Source of the DNA: G963665085 sp963665085
GTDB taxonomy: Bacteria > Bacteroidota > Bacteroidia > Bacteroidales > JAAAOM01
Direction of reading: 5' to 3'
Assembly (NCBI GenBank): GCA_963665085.2
Contig: CAXXXS010000001.1
Coordinates: forward strand, 1,240,001-1,304,000
DNA: 64,000 nt
In this document: piece after piece, positions 1 through 9,258 of the stretch
Numbering within the stretch: the first letter of the stretch is position 1
How the letters are laid out: each line of letters begins with the position of its first letter
Translations under genes and position numbers: made by a program
Notes under the pieces: generated by a model
What the model was told of the DNA's origin: nothing
What the model saw: only the letters and a program-made list of their open reading frames with translations
Database searches by the model: none

Positions 1-321
1 ATTTATGATAAACCTTTAGTTATGAGTGAACTCGGAGCAGGAGCTTTACAAGGTATGCATGGTGCTAATGACAAACGTTGGACAGAAGAATACCAGGAAC
101 AAGTATTTATATATAACATTGAAATGTTTAAAAAGATACCTTTTCTTCGAGGCGCCTCTCCGTGGATATTAATGGATTTCTATTCAGCAAGAAGACCATT
201 ACCAGATATCCAGGATTATTTCAACAGGAAAGGATTGATATCGGAACAAGGAATTAAAAAGAAAGCGTTTTATATACTTCAGGAATATTATAAGGAAGTT
301 CCTAAGCAGATTCGTAAATAA
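1..321 (+). CDS. GH2 beta-glucuronidase-like glycosidase, C-terminal fragment (5' end outside window)
   Basis: The reading frame is already open at base 1 and gives 106 residues to the TAA stop. It matches the end of the TIM-barrel domain of glycoside hydrolase family 2 enzymes of the beta-glucuronidase type. The segment PLVMSELGAGA holds the Ser-Glu-x-Gly-Ala context of the GH2 nucleophile glutamate, followed by the family-typical W(S/T)EEYQ and the FLRGASPWILMDFYSARR stretch. An internal ATG at 22 is not the true start, because recognisable homology runs upstream of it. The signal peptide and sugar-binding domains lie off the window, so exact substrate and location cannot be judged. A hairpin terminator follows. 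Family assignment is firm; glucuronidase rather than another GH2 specificity is likely but not proven. Confidence 0.85.
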   Translation: MYDKPLVMSELGAGALQGMHGANDKRWTEEYQEQVFIYNIEMFKKIPFLRGASPWILMDFYSARRPLPDIQDYFNRKGLISEQGIKKKAFYILQEYYKEVPKQIRK

Positions 322-349
322 AATAAATAAGGAAATTTTTTTTAATCTG

Positions 350-394
350 AAAGGTTCATTGCTCTGAGAAATGAGGGTATGAATCTTTTTGTTT
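350..394 (+). terminator. Rho-independent terminator of the GH2 gene
   Basis: AAAGGTTCAT (350-359) pairs with ATGAATCTTT (379-388) with one G-T pair, and the T-rich run TTTTTGTTTT follows. It lies 29 bp after the stop codon. Confidence 0.7.
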
Positions 395-583
395 TATTGT
401 GTATAAGTCTGCTTTTTAAGGTGTTGTAATCATCAGAAACGATGATAATGTAGTTGTATATTTTGTAAATAGGTGTAATAATTTTCTGCTAAATATCATT
501 ACCGAAAAATATTTTTTAAAATGCCTGTAACTTTTAAAAAACATGCCCGTCGTACAGGCAACAATAATTTAAAAACAAAAAAG

Positions 584-1495
584 ATGAAAAAGATAGCGAT
601 GATATGTATGATGGTAGGGATTTTTTATCAACTAAGTGCATTTTCAAATGAATCGTTTACTGTTGCAGTACCTGATACAATTTCAAATCCAAATGACGAA
701 AGTGATACGACACGTATTGTAATTGGTAAGAAAGAAGTAAATATTTTCGAAAGCGAAGATGGAACTACGGTTGATATTAAAAAACGTAGCGATGAAGAAG
801 ATGAGGATGAAATGGAATTTGATGAAGAAAGTGAACCTAGAAAGAAAAAATTTACAGGTCACTGGGATAGCTTCGGAATTGGTATGGCAAATTTTATGGA
901 TGCTGATTATAGCATGAGTAGAACACCTGAAACAAACTTTATGGATTTAAATACGGGTAAGTCAACCAATATTAATATTAATGCTTTTCAGCAAGGATTT
1001 GGTTTAGGAACTAATCATGTAGGTATTGTAACTGGATTAGGTCTTGAGATAAACGATTATTTCTTTGATAATAATAATTCAATTATTAAAAATTCAGAAA
1101 CTGGTGTTATTGAAGAATATGATTATGATTTATTGGGTGTTAATTTAAATAAAAGTAAGCTTGTTACAACATACTTAGTTTTACCTTTACTTATTGAGTT
1201 TAATTTTGGGAAAAATTCAAATCCATACGATAGATTTTATATCAGTGGTGGTGTAATTGGAGGCGTTAAATTAGGTTCTAAGACAAAAGTTGTATACAAA
1301 GAAGATGGTAACAAAGAGAAAAGAAAAAATAAAGATGATTTTAATATCAATCCATTAAAATATGGGTTAACATTACGGGCTGGATATAAAGATTTTCAGG
1401 TTTATACAAATTATTTTCTTACACCATTCTTTGAGGATAATAAAGGGCCTGAGTTATATGCTTTTTCAATAGGAGTAGCATTTAATATCGATTAA
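584..1495 (+). CDS. Outer-membrane beta-barrel protein (porin/PorT-like)
   Basis: A 303-residue exported protein is predicted from the ATG at 584. I prefer this start to the ATG at 521 because it places a classical signal peptide at the N-terminus (MKKIAMICMMVGIFYQL, then a cut near SAFS); the upstream 21 codons are basic and signal-like only by accident. Residues about 65-90 are a highly charged Asp/Glu/Lys stretch (KKRSDEEDEDEMEFDEESE). The remainder is alternating hydrophobic/polar strands ending in an aromatic-rich strand (YAFSIGVAFNID), typical of small 8-10-stranded outer-membrane barrels of Bacteroidota (PF13568-like). It stands alone between two terminators. No substrate can be inferred. 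The acidic segment could be a periplasmic linker or cation-binding region, which is a guess. Confidence 0.7.
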   Translation: MKKIAMICMMVGIFYQLSAFSNESFTVAVPDTISNPNDESDTTRIVIGKKEVNIFESEDGTTVDIKKRSDEEDEDEMEFDEESEPRKKKFTGHWDSFGIGMANFMDADYSMSRTPETNFMDLNTGKSTNININAFQQGFGLGTNHVGIVTGLGLEINDYFFDNNNSIIKNSETGVIEEYDYDLLGVNLNKSKLVTTYLVLPLLIEFNFGKNSNPYDRFYISGGVIGGVKLGSKTKVVYKEDGNKEKRKNKDDFNINPLKYGLTLRAGYKDFQVYTNYFLTPFFEDNKGPELYAFSIGVAFNID

Positions 1496-1540
1496 TACCC
1501 GGGTTTTATTACAAAGTACAAGGGTTATGTTAACATATTA

Positions 1541-1589
1541 AGTTGCCTAAATATCAAGGACTATAAACTGATATTTAGGCAACTTTTTT
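1541..1589. terminator. Strong intrinsic terminator, 16-bp perfect stem
   Basis: AGTTGCCTAAATATCA (1541-1556) is perfectly complementary to 1569-1584, with a 12-nt loop and a T run after it. It ends the barrel gene; the A-rich 5' side is weak, so it is mainly active on the plus strand. Confidence 0.9.
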
Positions 1590-1716
1590 ATTACAATCAA
1601 TTCATATTTAAATTAAATTTGAAAAAGATACTATTTTGTCTGAATTTATAATATCCAGAACGATAATAGTATTTTGTTGTTGTATAGAAAATAGATACAC
1701 CTTATTTTTCTAACAT

Positions 1717-2475
1717 ATGGAATCAAAAATTCTCTCTCCTCAGGAAATTAGAAGATATCAAAAACTAATTGCCAATGAGCAAATTGGTCTTACCGGTCAG
1801 GAAAAAATTAAACAAACAAGTGTATTGGTAATAGGAGCAGGATGTTTAGGCTCGCCAGTCCTTATGTACCTTACAGCATTGGGTGTCGGAAAAATAGGAA
1901 TTCTGGATAATGATTCAATTGAAGAAAAAAATCTCCCGGGACAAACACTTTACGGTTCCAAAGATTTAGGAAAACAGAAAGCAATTGTTGCTAAACAAAG
2001 GCTAGAAGGGCTTAATCACAATGTTAAATTCGTAATTCATAACATTTGTGTTTCTCCAAAAAATGTGATTGGTTTTTGTCAGGATTATGATTTTGTTGTG
2101 GATGCAACCGATAATTTTTCTGCTAAATTTTTAATTAATGATGCATGCGTTATTTTAAAGAAACAGTGGGTATCTGGAACTGTAAATAACTTTGAAGGAA
2201 GTTTTGCCAAATTTGATGGGAAAAATGGACCCACGTTACGATGTCTGTATCAAAAGAAAGGAGAAGAGGAATCTTTGCATAACATAACCCAGCTTGGTAT
2301 TCTGCCTGGAATTATAGGAACATTTTTAGCCGATGAAGTTGTTCGGTTAATTACAGGATATGGAAATTTTGGAACAGGGGAAGTAAAAAAAATTAATTTG
2401 TTAGAAAATTTGCTGCTATCTGAAAAAATTAATATTTTGCCGGAAAACCTTAGTATCGCATCAATTTCTGAGTAG
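1717..2475 (+). CDS. ThiF/MoeB/HesA-family E1-like adenylyltransferase, cysteine-poor variant
   Basis: The 252-residue protein has the E1/ThiF fold. A Rossmann glycine motif VLVIGAGCLGSP lies at about 36-47, followed by the DND-x-I-EEKNLPGQTLY nucleotide/Mg site, the VVDATDNF motif and the conserved GILPGIIG segment. These enzymes adenylate the C-terminal glycine of ubiquitin-like sulfur carriers (ThiS, MoaD). The zinc-binding CxxC pairs of MoeB/ThiF are missing: the first is reduced to LRCLY and the second is absent. The usual catalytic cysteine just before the GxLPG segment is also gone (the sequence reads HNITQLG). No thiS, moaD or rhodanese gene is adjacent. It may adenylate without forming a persulfide or thioester, or act on another partner. 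Family is certain; partner unknown. Confidence 0.85.
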   Translation: MESKILSPQEIRRYQKLIANEQIGLTGQEKIKQTSVLVIGAGCLGSPVLMYLTALGVGKIGILDNDSIEEKNLPGQTLYGSKDLGKQKAIVAKQRLEGLNHNVKFVIHNICVSPKNVIGFCQDYDFVVDATDNFSAKFLINDACVILKKQWVSGTVNNFEGSFAKFDGKNGPTLRCLYQKKGEEESLHNITQLGILPGIIGTFLADEVVRLITGYGNFGTGEVKKINLLENLLLSEKINILPENLSIASISE

Positions 2476-2504
2476 GACTTTTATTAAATAAACCATCATA
2501 AATT

Positions 2505-4571
2505 ATGGTTAAGAGGCGATTATTATTTTTATTGGCATTAACTTTTTCTTTGAATTTTCTATTTGCTCAATCAGAAAAGATAGATTCTTTAATTGTTGAG
2601 CTTAAAACTGCTTCACCTGAAGAAACGTTTAAAATTTATTCTCAATTATTCGAAGAATTTGAAGGGACTGATTTTGAGAAAGCTTTGGAGTATGGTAAGA
2701 TGGCTTGTTCACAAGCAAAGAAAATAGATTCTAAAAGAGGTATTGGTGACTCCCATAACCGAATAGCTATAGCTTATGATTATCTGGGCAATATAAAATT
2801 AGAAGAGGCACATTTTGATAGTGCATTGATTTTTTATAGAGAGGTAGGATATGATATGGGCACAGCCATGGTTTATACAAACCTGGGAGTACTAAACAGA
2901 AAAACAGGAAATACAGATAGTGCTATTGACTATTTATTAAAATCCGTTAGGATGCGTGAAGAATTAGATGATTCTGTCGGGATTGCTATGAGTTTTCATA
3001 ACATCGGAGGGGTTTATTATATGATAGATGAATATGATAAGGCTATCGAGTATTTTTTAAGATCACTGGAATACAATACATTACTAGGCAGGGAATTGGG
3101 AATGGCTCAAAATAATAATAATATAGGGAGTGTATATCAACAAATAAATAACTACGATGAGGCATTACAACATTATACGGCAGCTCTCGATTATTTTAAA
3201 ACAACAAATTATAGAATATATATTGGCATTATTCAGGATAACATCGGGTTAATATATAATCGCCTTGAGGAATATGATAAAGCACTTGAATATCATACAG
3301 AAGCTCTTAAGATTCATGAGGAATTAAATAATGCAAGTGGATTGGCACATTCCAATAATAATATTGGAAATTTGTATTTAAAGATAGGCCAGTATTCTAA
3401 AGCTGATTACTATCTGAAAAAGAGTTTACAATATGCTAAACAAATTGAAGATATTGATGAATTATATCAGATAAATCATAGTTTATCTGAGAATTATGAG
3501 AATTTAGGGGATTATAAAAAGGCGTTAACATTTTTTAAAGAGTATGCGACATTAAAAGATTCGTTTTTAAATAAAAATACCCGTACTCAGATTGCTGAAT
3601 TAGAAACTAAATATGAGACAGAAAAAAAGGAAAATCAAATACAGCTACAGAAGTTAGATTTAGAAAGGAAGGAAGTTGAATTAAATAAAAATAGAGTTGA
3701 AAAGAGTGCTTTTATTATCAGTCTTGTCCTTATTTCTGCCATAGTGGTTATCCTGGGCGTTCGTTATTATGAAAAAAGAAAATCAAATAAATTATTAGCT
3801 GATAAAAACAGGAGCATAACAGAAAGTATAACATATGCCCGCAAAATTCAAAATGCGGTGCTTCCTCCCCAGGAGCTTATTAAAAATATTTTGTTAGAAC
3901 ATTTTATTCTATATAGGCCAAGGGATATTGTTAGTGGAGATTTTTACTGGATTACCCAGGTAAATAATAAAACGGTTGTGGCTGCTGCAGACTGCACGGG
4001 ACACGGCGTTCCTGGAGCTTTTATGAGTGTGTTAGGTTTTACATTATTAAATGAAGTGATTGGAGATTTGGAGGAAATAAAACCTAATTTGATATTGAAC
4101 AGTTTAAGAACTAAAATTAAAATTGCGTTGAGACAGGAAGGAAATGTTTTCGAAACACAAGATGGTATTGATGTTGCGTTATGTGTAATTGATAGAGATA
4201 ATTTGACCCTTGAATATTCCGGGGCACATAATCCTATGTTAATTGTAAAAAATAATGGAGAATTTATTAAGATAAAAGGTGATAACATGCCTGTTGGTTT
4301 CCAGATTAAAGAGTTAGATTCTTTCACAAATCATACAGTTAATTATTCGAAAGGAGATATGCTTTATCTTTATTCTGATGGGTATATCGATCAATTTGGA
4401 GGAGAACAGGGAAACCGTTTTAAGGCTGGTAACTTTGAACGTATGCTAAGCGATATTTATACGAAACCGGTTGATTCTCAAAAAAAATATTTGGAAAAAA
4501 CGCTTTCGGATTGGATGGGGGACTTCGAACAGATTGATGATATATTGGTTATGGGAATTCGTTTAAGTTAG
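2505..4571 (+). CDS. TPR-repeat membrane protein with SpoIIE-type PP2C serine phosphatase domain
   Basis: This 688-residue protein has a signal peptide (LLFLLALTFSLNFLFAQ), about seven tetratricopeptide repeats (residues 60-360), a Lys/Glu-rich coiled coil (360-400), one membrane span (about 401-423) and a cytoplasmic SpoIIE/RsbU-like phosphatase domain (about 440-688). The metal-binding acidic residues are visible in RDIVSGDFYW, ADCTGHGVPGAFM, YLYSDGYID and DDILVMG. The layout suggests a receptor whose periplasmic TPR domain controls dephosphorylation of an anti-anti-sigma-type or other phosphoprotein, as in partner-switching systems. This architecture is common in Bacteroidota, and its physiological targets are mostly unknown. 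No sigma-factor antagonist genes are adjacent. It starts 29 bp after the ThiF-like gene and may share its transcript. Confidence 0.9.
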   Translation: MVKRRLLFLLALTFSLNFLFAQSEKIDSLIVELKTASPEETFKIYSQLFEEFEGTDFEKALEYGKMACSQAKKIDSKRGIGDSHNRIAIAYDYLGNIKLEEAHFDSALIFYREVGYDMGTAMVYTNLGVLNRKTGNTDSAIDYLLKSVRMREELDDSVGIAMSFHNIGGVYYMIDEYDKAIEYFLRSLEYNTLLGRELGMAQNNNNIGSVYQQINNYDEALQHYTAALDYFKTTNYRIYIGIIQDNIGLIYNRLEEYDKALEYHTEALKIHEELNNASGLAHSNNNIGNLYLKIGQYSKADYYLKKSLQYAKQIEDIDELYQINHSLSENYENLGDYKKALTFFKEYATLKDSFLNKNTRTQIAELETKYETEKKENQIQLQKLDLERKEVELNKNRVEKSAFIISLVLISAIVVILGVRYYEKRKSNKLLADKNRSITESITYARKIQNAVLPPQELIKNILLEHFILYRPRDIVSGDFYWITQVNNKTVVAAADCTGHGVPGAFMSVLGFTLLNEVIGDLEEIKPNLILNSLRTKIKIALRQEGNVFETQDGIDVALCVIDRDNLTLEYSGAHNPMLIVKNNGEFIKIKGDNMPVGFQIKELDSFTNHTVNYSKGDMLYLYSDGYIDQFGGEQGNRFKAGNFERMLSDIYTKPVDSQKKYLEKTLSDWMGDFEQIDDILVMGIRLS

Positions 4572-4592
4572 ACTTTTAATGAATTCAGTAAT

Positions 4593-4600
4593 TATATTTG
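4593..4600 (+). promoter_or_regulatory. Candidate -7 element (TATATTTG) for pepE
   Basis: The sequence is an exact TAnnTTTG match 28 bp before the pepE ATG. No convincing TTG -33 element is present, so this is only a candidate. Confidence 0.4.
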
Positions 4601-4628
4601 TTACCTTCGATCTTAAAATTAGATAGCT

Positions 4629-5345
4629 ATGAAACTCCTTTTATTCAGTAACTCAACAAATGCCGGCGAAAATTACCTTGAATTTACAATACCCTACATT
4701 CAGGATTTTTTTGAAGATCTTAAAAAAGATGGGGGCGTTTTTATCCCTTATGCTGGCGTAACAGTTACTTATGACGATTATTATAGCAGAGTGAACCAGG
4801 TTTTTTCTGGTTTGGGATTAGAGCTCAAAAGCATCCATAATTTTGATGATCCAGGAAAAGCAGTTGAAAATTCTAATTTTATAGTTATTGGGGGAGGCAA
4901 TACATTTCATTTATTGAATGAGCTGCAAAATAAGGGCCTACTGGAAAAAATAAGTAAGAAAATACATGAAGGAACGCCATATATTGGATGGAGTGCTGGT
5001 TCAAATGTAACGTGCCCAACTATTAAAACAACCAATGATATGCCAATTGTTGAACCTGTAAATTTTAAAGCACTTAATCTGATACCTTTCCAAATAAATC
5101 CGCATTACACAGATAAAAATCCTGATGGACATGCAGGAGAGACACGTGAAGACAGGATAAATGAGTTTCTAGTTGTAAATCCTGAAACATATGTATTAGG
5201 ACTTCGAGAAGGAACTTTATTGCACTATCAGGATAATCGATTAAAATTAAAAGGGAAAAAAACGGCCAGGGTCTTTAAATCAGGAATGGAGCCATTGGAA
5301 TTAAATTATAACGATAATTTTGATTTTCTTCTTAAAGAAGATTAA
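4629..5345 (+). CDS. pepE: Dipeptidase E (peptidase family S51)
   Basis: The 238-residue cytoplasmic protein is an alpha-aspartyl dipeptidase of family S51. It cleaves dipeptides with an N-terminal aspartate. The nucleophile elbow GWSAGSN puts the catalytic serine at residue 122, and GGGNTFHLL is the conserved glycine-rich loop before it. The Asp (NDMPIV) and His (NPHYTD) of the catalytic set follow in the expected order. Length matches the family (about 230-240). The gene runs towards the minus-strand Nudix gene and their 3' ends overlap by four bases, so no terminator fits between them. Assignment is confident. Confidence 0.93.
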   Translation: MKLLLFSNSTNAGENYLEFTIPYIQDFFEDLKKDGGVFIPYAGVTVTYDDYYSRVNQVFSGLGLELKSIHNFDDPGKAVENSNFIVIGGGNTFHLLNELQNKGLLEKISKKIHEGTPYIGWSAGSNVTCPTIKTTNDMPIVEPVNFKALNLIPFQINPHYTDKNPDGHAGETREDRINEFLVVNPETYVLGLREGTLLHYQDNRLKLKGKKTARVFKSGMEPLELNYNDNFDFLLKED

Positions 5346-5959
5346 TCAAAAACTGTAGGATGGCTGCTATCCAAAGCTATCTCAAAAGCTTTTTTAATCT
5401 GGAAATCAGTATTTCTTTCAATAGACAGCGGAGGTAATTCGTTTAGGTTAAAAAATTCTACCTCACTTGTTTCCATACCAATATTTATTTTTCCTCCAAT
5501 TTCTTCACACAGAAAAAATAATTTGTATGCATGATAAATATCTTGCGGATGATTGTGATGGTGTTTATCGAAAACAGCAAGTAATTTAGTTGCTGTTACT
5601 TTTAATCCGGCTTCTTCGAAGACTTCTTTTTCACAATTTTCTTTGGCAGATAAACCAACATCGCACCAGCCACCAGGGAGAGACCATTTACCGTCAATGG
5701 TCTCTTTTACCATTAATATTTTGTTATCTCTGATAACAACGCCACGAACATCAACCTTAGGGGTTTGATAGCCTTTTTCTGTAGCAAAAATATCAGTAAT
5801 ATGTGTTTCGTCTCCATCTGAGAATTCAGTAAGTATCTTTACACTTAGTTCCCTAAGCTGTTCATAACGTTCTACATCGTATTTGTTTTCAGTAAATGTT
5901 ATTCCTGCCTGGGCAATTGCCTGGATTTGTTTTGCTACATCAAGCCATTTAAAACTCAT
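5342..5959 (-). CDS. Nudix hydrolase with N-terminal Nudix_hydro_N helical domain
   Basis: The 205-residue protein has an N-terminal helical domain (KWLDVAKQIQAIAQAG, residues 4-50, PF12535-like) and a Nudix fold. The Nudix box reads GGWCDVGLSAKENCEKEVFE, then EAG. It keeps the two metal-binding glutamates of the EVFEE segment, but the usual Arg of REUXEE is Lys and the first Glu is Asp. Such proteins hydrolyse nucleoside diphosphates linked to another moiety, often ADP-ribose-like. It follows carB by two bases on the same strand, so it is probably translated from the same mRNA. No functional link to pyrimidine or arginine synthesis is evident. Substrate uncertain. Confidence 0.85.
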   Translation of the reverse strand: MSFKWLDVAKQIQAIAQAGITFTENKYDVERYEQLRELSVKILTEFSDGDETHITDIFATEKGYQTPKVDVRGVVIRDNKILMVKETIDGKWSLPGGWCDVGLSAKENCEKEVFEEAGLKVTATKLLAVFDKHHHNHPQDIYHAYKLFFLCEEIGGKINIGMETSEVEFFNLNELPPLSIERNTDFQIKKAFEIALDSSHPTVFD

Positions 5960-5961
5960 AA

Positions 5962-8900
5962 CTAATTTTTATATTCATCCCAGCTTTTTATCGCGATATC
6001 TTCGATGTTTAATTTACAAATACCTATAAGGAATGCACTTGCTAATCGTGCATTTGTTATAATTGGGATATTATAATCAACAGCGCTTCTTCTTATGGTG
6101 TAATCGTTACTTAATTCTGAAGAAGTAAGATCCTTAGGAATATTGATAACCAAATCAATCATATTATTTTTTAGATAATCCAATGTATTTGGTTTTTCTT
6201 TTTCATCTGGCCAGTGAAGTGTTGTTGCTTCTATTCCATTTAACTCCAGAAATTGTGCTGTGCCTTTTGTCGCAAAAAGGTTATATCCTTTTTCTTCAAG
6301 TAATCTGCAGCTATTTAGAAGTTCAACTTTTGAACGCATTGGTCCGGTTGATAGTAGAATATTTTTCTTAGGTATCTTATAACCAACAGAAAGCATTGAT
6401 TTAAGTATTGCCTCATAATAGTTATCGCCGATACACCCAACTTCACCTGTTGATGACATGTCTACACCGAGCACTGGGTCAGCTTTCTTCAATCTTGAGA
6501 ATGAAAATTGAGGCGCTTTAACACCAATGTATTCAAGTTCAAAAATTGATTTACTGGGTTTTTCAACAGGAAGGCCTAGCATCACTTTTGTTGCAATTTC
6601 AATAAGGTTGATCTTAAGCACCTTAGAAACAAAAGGAAAACTTCTGGATGCCCTTAAGTTACATTCGATAACTTTAATATCGTTATCCTTTGCAAGAAAT
6701 TGAATATTGAATGGCCCGCTTATATTCAATGCTTCTGTAATCTGTCTTGTAATTTTCTTGATTCTCCTGATAGTTTCAAAATAGATTTTTTGAGGAGGGA
6801 AAACGATAGTTGCATCTCCAGAGTGGACTCCGGCAAATTCAACGTGTTCTGAAATGGCATAGGCTGTTAAATCTCCTTTATTGGCAACGCCGTCAATCTC
6901 AATTTCTTTTGCTTGTTGAATAAACTCTGAAACGACTACCGGATATTGTTTTGAAACATTTGCTGCAAGATTTAAGAAATACTCTAGTTCGTCTTTGTTT
7001 GATACAACGTTCATCGCAGCACCAGAAAGAACATATGAAGGGCGAATTAATACCGGGAAGCCAACTTCATCAATAAAATCATAAATTTCGCGAATGCTGG
7101 TTAACTCTTTCCATTTTGGCTGATCAACTTTTAAGTTATCAAGCATCATGGAGAATTTATGCCTGTTTTCGGCATTGTCAATAGATTTTGCTGAAGTACC
7201 TAATATCGATACATTTTGGCTATCAAGTCTAATAGCTAAATTGTTAGGAATCTGTCCCCCGGTTGATATGATAACACCTTTTGGTAATTCTAATTCGTAA
7301 ATATCAAGTACACGTTCAAAGGATAACTCATCAAAATATAATCTGTCGCAAACATCATAGTCAGTACTAACTGTTTCAGGATTATAATTAATCATGATAG
7401 AACGATATCCTTCTTTATTAACAGCATCGAGCGCACTTACGCTACACCAGTCGAATTCAACACTACTACCAATTCTGTATGCTCCAGAACCAAGTACAAT
7501 TACAGATTTGTCGTCGTTTATAAAATCGATATCATGACTACTTGCATTATACGATAAGTATAAATAATTTGTCTGGGCTGGATATTCTGCTGCCAGAGTA
7601 TCAATCTGTTTTACAAAAGGTAATATGTTATTTTTTTTGCGATATTCTCTTACTTTTAATAAGTCGGAATCAACAAAGTCATTTTCTATGTTATAGACAA
7701 AACGAGCGACTTGAAAATCAGAAAAACCAGATTTTTTCGCTTTTAAAAGCGTTTCGTTTGGCAATGCTTCCAGGTCATTATATTTTTTTAGTTCATTACC
7801 CAGGTTGAATATATTTTTAAGTTTTTGTAGAAACCATTTATCAATTTTAGTTAAATCATGGATTCTGTCTATTGTATAGCCTTTTTCGAAAGCATCTTCA
7901 ATAACAAAAATTCGCATGTCAGTAGGTTCCGAAAGTTCTTTGTCGACGTCTTCATAGGTCAGGTCGCGATTTCCAACAAAACCGTGCATCCCCTGGCCAA
8001 TCATTCGTAAACCTTTTTGGATGGCTTCTTCAAAGCTACGTCCGATAGACATAACTTCACCAACACTTTTCATGCTGCTGCCAATTTGTTTTGATACGCC
8101 TGAAAATTTATTTAAGTCCCAACGAGGAATTTTACAAACGATATAATCAAGGGCAGGTTCAAAAAATGCTGAAGTTGTTTTGGTAATTGAATTTTTAAGT
8201 TCATGTAAACCAAAACCAAGGGCTAATTTAGCAGCAACAAAAGCAAGAGGATAACCGGTAGCTTTAGATGCAAGGGCACTGGAACGAGAAAGACGTGCGT
8301 TAACCTCAATCACACGATAATCTTCCGATTCCGGATCAAGGGCATATTGCACATTACATTCTCCAACAATACCAATATGCCTGATGATTTTAATGGCTAA
8401 CTGACGTAATTTATGATATTCTGCATTTGTAAGTGTTTGCGAAGGTGCAACAACAATACTTTCACCTGTATGAATCCCCAGGGGATCGAAATTTTCCATG
8501 TTACATACGGTGATGCAATTGTCATGTTTATCTCTTACAACTTCATACTCTATTTCTTTCCAGCCTTTTAATGATTTTTCTATAAGGATCTGGTTTGTAT
8601 ATGAGAAAGAACTTTCTGCCAATTGTTCAAGTTCTTCATCGTTGTTACAAAAGCCACTACCTTGGCCACCTAATGTATAAGCAGCGCGAAGAATTACAGG
8701 GTAACCAATTTTATTTGCAGCGTCGATAGCATCAGGAGTAGAATTAACAGCTATACTTTCAATTGTTTTTACATCAATTTCATCTAGCTTGTTAACAAAC
8801 AGTTCCCTGTCTTCAGTATCCATAATTGCCTGAACTGGGGTCCCTAATACTCTTACATTATTTTTTTCTAGAACACCGGTTTGGTATAATTCAGTACCGC

Positions 8901-9186
8901 AATTTAATGCAGTCTGGCCACCAAAAGAAAGGAGAATACCATCTGGTTTCTCCTTTTCAATAACTTTTTCTACAAAATAAGGTGTTACGGGTAGAAAATA
9001 TATTTTATCTGCTAATTCTTCCGATGTTTGGACGGTTGCAATATTGGGATTTATCAGAACCGTTTTTATTCCTTCTTCACTTAATGCTTTTAATGCTTGT
9101 GATCCTGAGTAGTCGAATTCTCCTGCTTCTCCAATCTTTAATGCCCCAGAACCTAGTATTACAACTTTTTTAATTGATTTATCCAT
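5962..9186 (-). CDS. carB: Carbamoyl-phosphate synthase large subunit
   Basis: At 1074 residues it has the full length of CarB. It makes carbamoyl phosphate from ammonia (delivered by CarA), bicarbonate and two ATP, feeding arginine and pyrimidine synthesis. The two homologous synthetase halves are visible: VVILGSGALKIGEAGEFDYS at the N-terminus and IVLGSGAYRIGSSVEFDWCS near residue 555. Each half has an ATP-grasp body (ILRAAYTLGGQGSG; VLIRPSYVLSGAAM), and the chain ends in the MGS-like allosteric domain (LLSTGPM, then LFATKGTAQFL). carA is not in this window, so the subunits are encoded apart or further upstream. Upstream lie ARG-box-like sites (9259-9295), which suggest arginine control. 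Confidence 0.98.
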   Translation of the reverse strand: MDKSIKKVVILGSGALKIGEAGEFDYSGSQALKALSEEGIKTVLINPNIATVQTSEELADKIYFLPVTPYFVEKVIEKEKPDGILLSFGGQTALNCGTELYQTGVLEKNNVRVLGTPVQAIMDTEDRELFVNKLDEIDVKTIESIAVNSTPDAIDAANKIGYPVILRAAYTLGGQGSGFCNNDEELEQLAESSFSYTNQILIEKSLKGWKEIEYEVVRDKHDNCITVCNMENFDPLGIHTGESIVVAPSQTLTNAEYHKLRQLAIKIIRHIGIVGECNVQYALDPESEDYRVIEVNARLSRSSALASKATGYPLAFVAAKLALGFGLHELKNSITKTTSAFFEPALDYIVCKIPRWDLNKFSGVSKQIGSSMKSVGEVMSIGRSFEEAIQKGLRMIGQGMHGFVGNRDLTYEDVDKELSEPTDMRIFVIEDAFEKGYTIDRIHDLTKIDKWFLQKLKNIFNLGNELKKYNDLEALPNETLLKAKKSGFSDFQVARFVYNIENDFVDSDLLKVREYRKKNNILPFVKQIDTLAAEYPAQTNYLYLSYNASSHDIDFINDDKSVIVLGSGAYRIGSSVEFDWCSVSALDAVNKEGYRSIMINYNPETVSTDYDVCDRLYFDELSFERVLDIYELELPKGVIISTGGQIPNNLAIRLDSQNVSILGTSAKSIDNAENRHKFSMMLDNLKVDQPKWKELTSIREIYDFIDEVGFPVLIRPSYVLSGAAMNVVSNKDELEYFLNLAANVSKQYPVVVSEFIQQAKEIEIDGVANKGDLTAYAISEHVEFAGVHSGDATIVFPPQKIYFETIRRIKKITRQITEALNISGPFNIQFLAKDNDIKVIECNLRASRSFPFVSKVLKINLIEIATKVMLGLPVEKPSKSIFELEYIGVKAPQFSFSRLKKADPVLGVDMSSTGEVGCIGDNYYEAILKSMLSVGYKIPKKNILLSTGPMRSKVELLNSCRLLEEKGYNLFATKGTAQFLELNGIEATTLHWPDEKEKPNTLDYLKNNMIDLVINIPKDLTSSELSNDYTIRRSAVDYNIPIITNARLASAFLIGICKLNIEDIAIKSWDEYKN

Positions 9187-9211
9187 TGATTACCATTTTC
9201 AAAAATTCGCA

Positions 9212-9219
9212 CAAAAGTA
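9212..9219 (-). promoter_or_regulatory. Candidate -7 element for carB
   Basis: Read on the minus strand this is TACTTTTG, an exact TAnnTTTG match 25 bp before the carB ATG. A good TTG at the expected -33 distance is lacking. Confidence 0.45.
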
Positions 9220-9258
9220 CGAAATAATTTTTTCATACGAGTTGATGAAAATGATTTT

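Noticed and set aside
5962..9186. Several plus-strand frames of 60-88 codons opposite carB
   Set aside because: They are antisense shadows of a conserved enzyme; hydrophobic, low-complexity translations without plausible starts.
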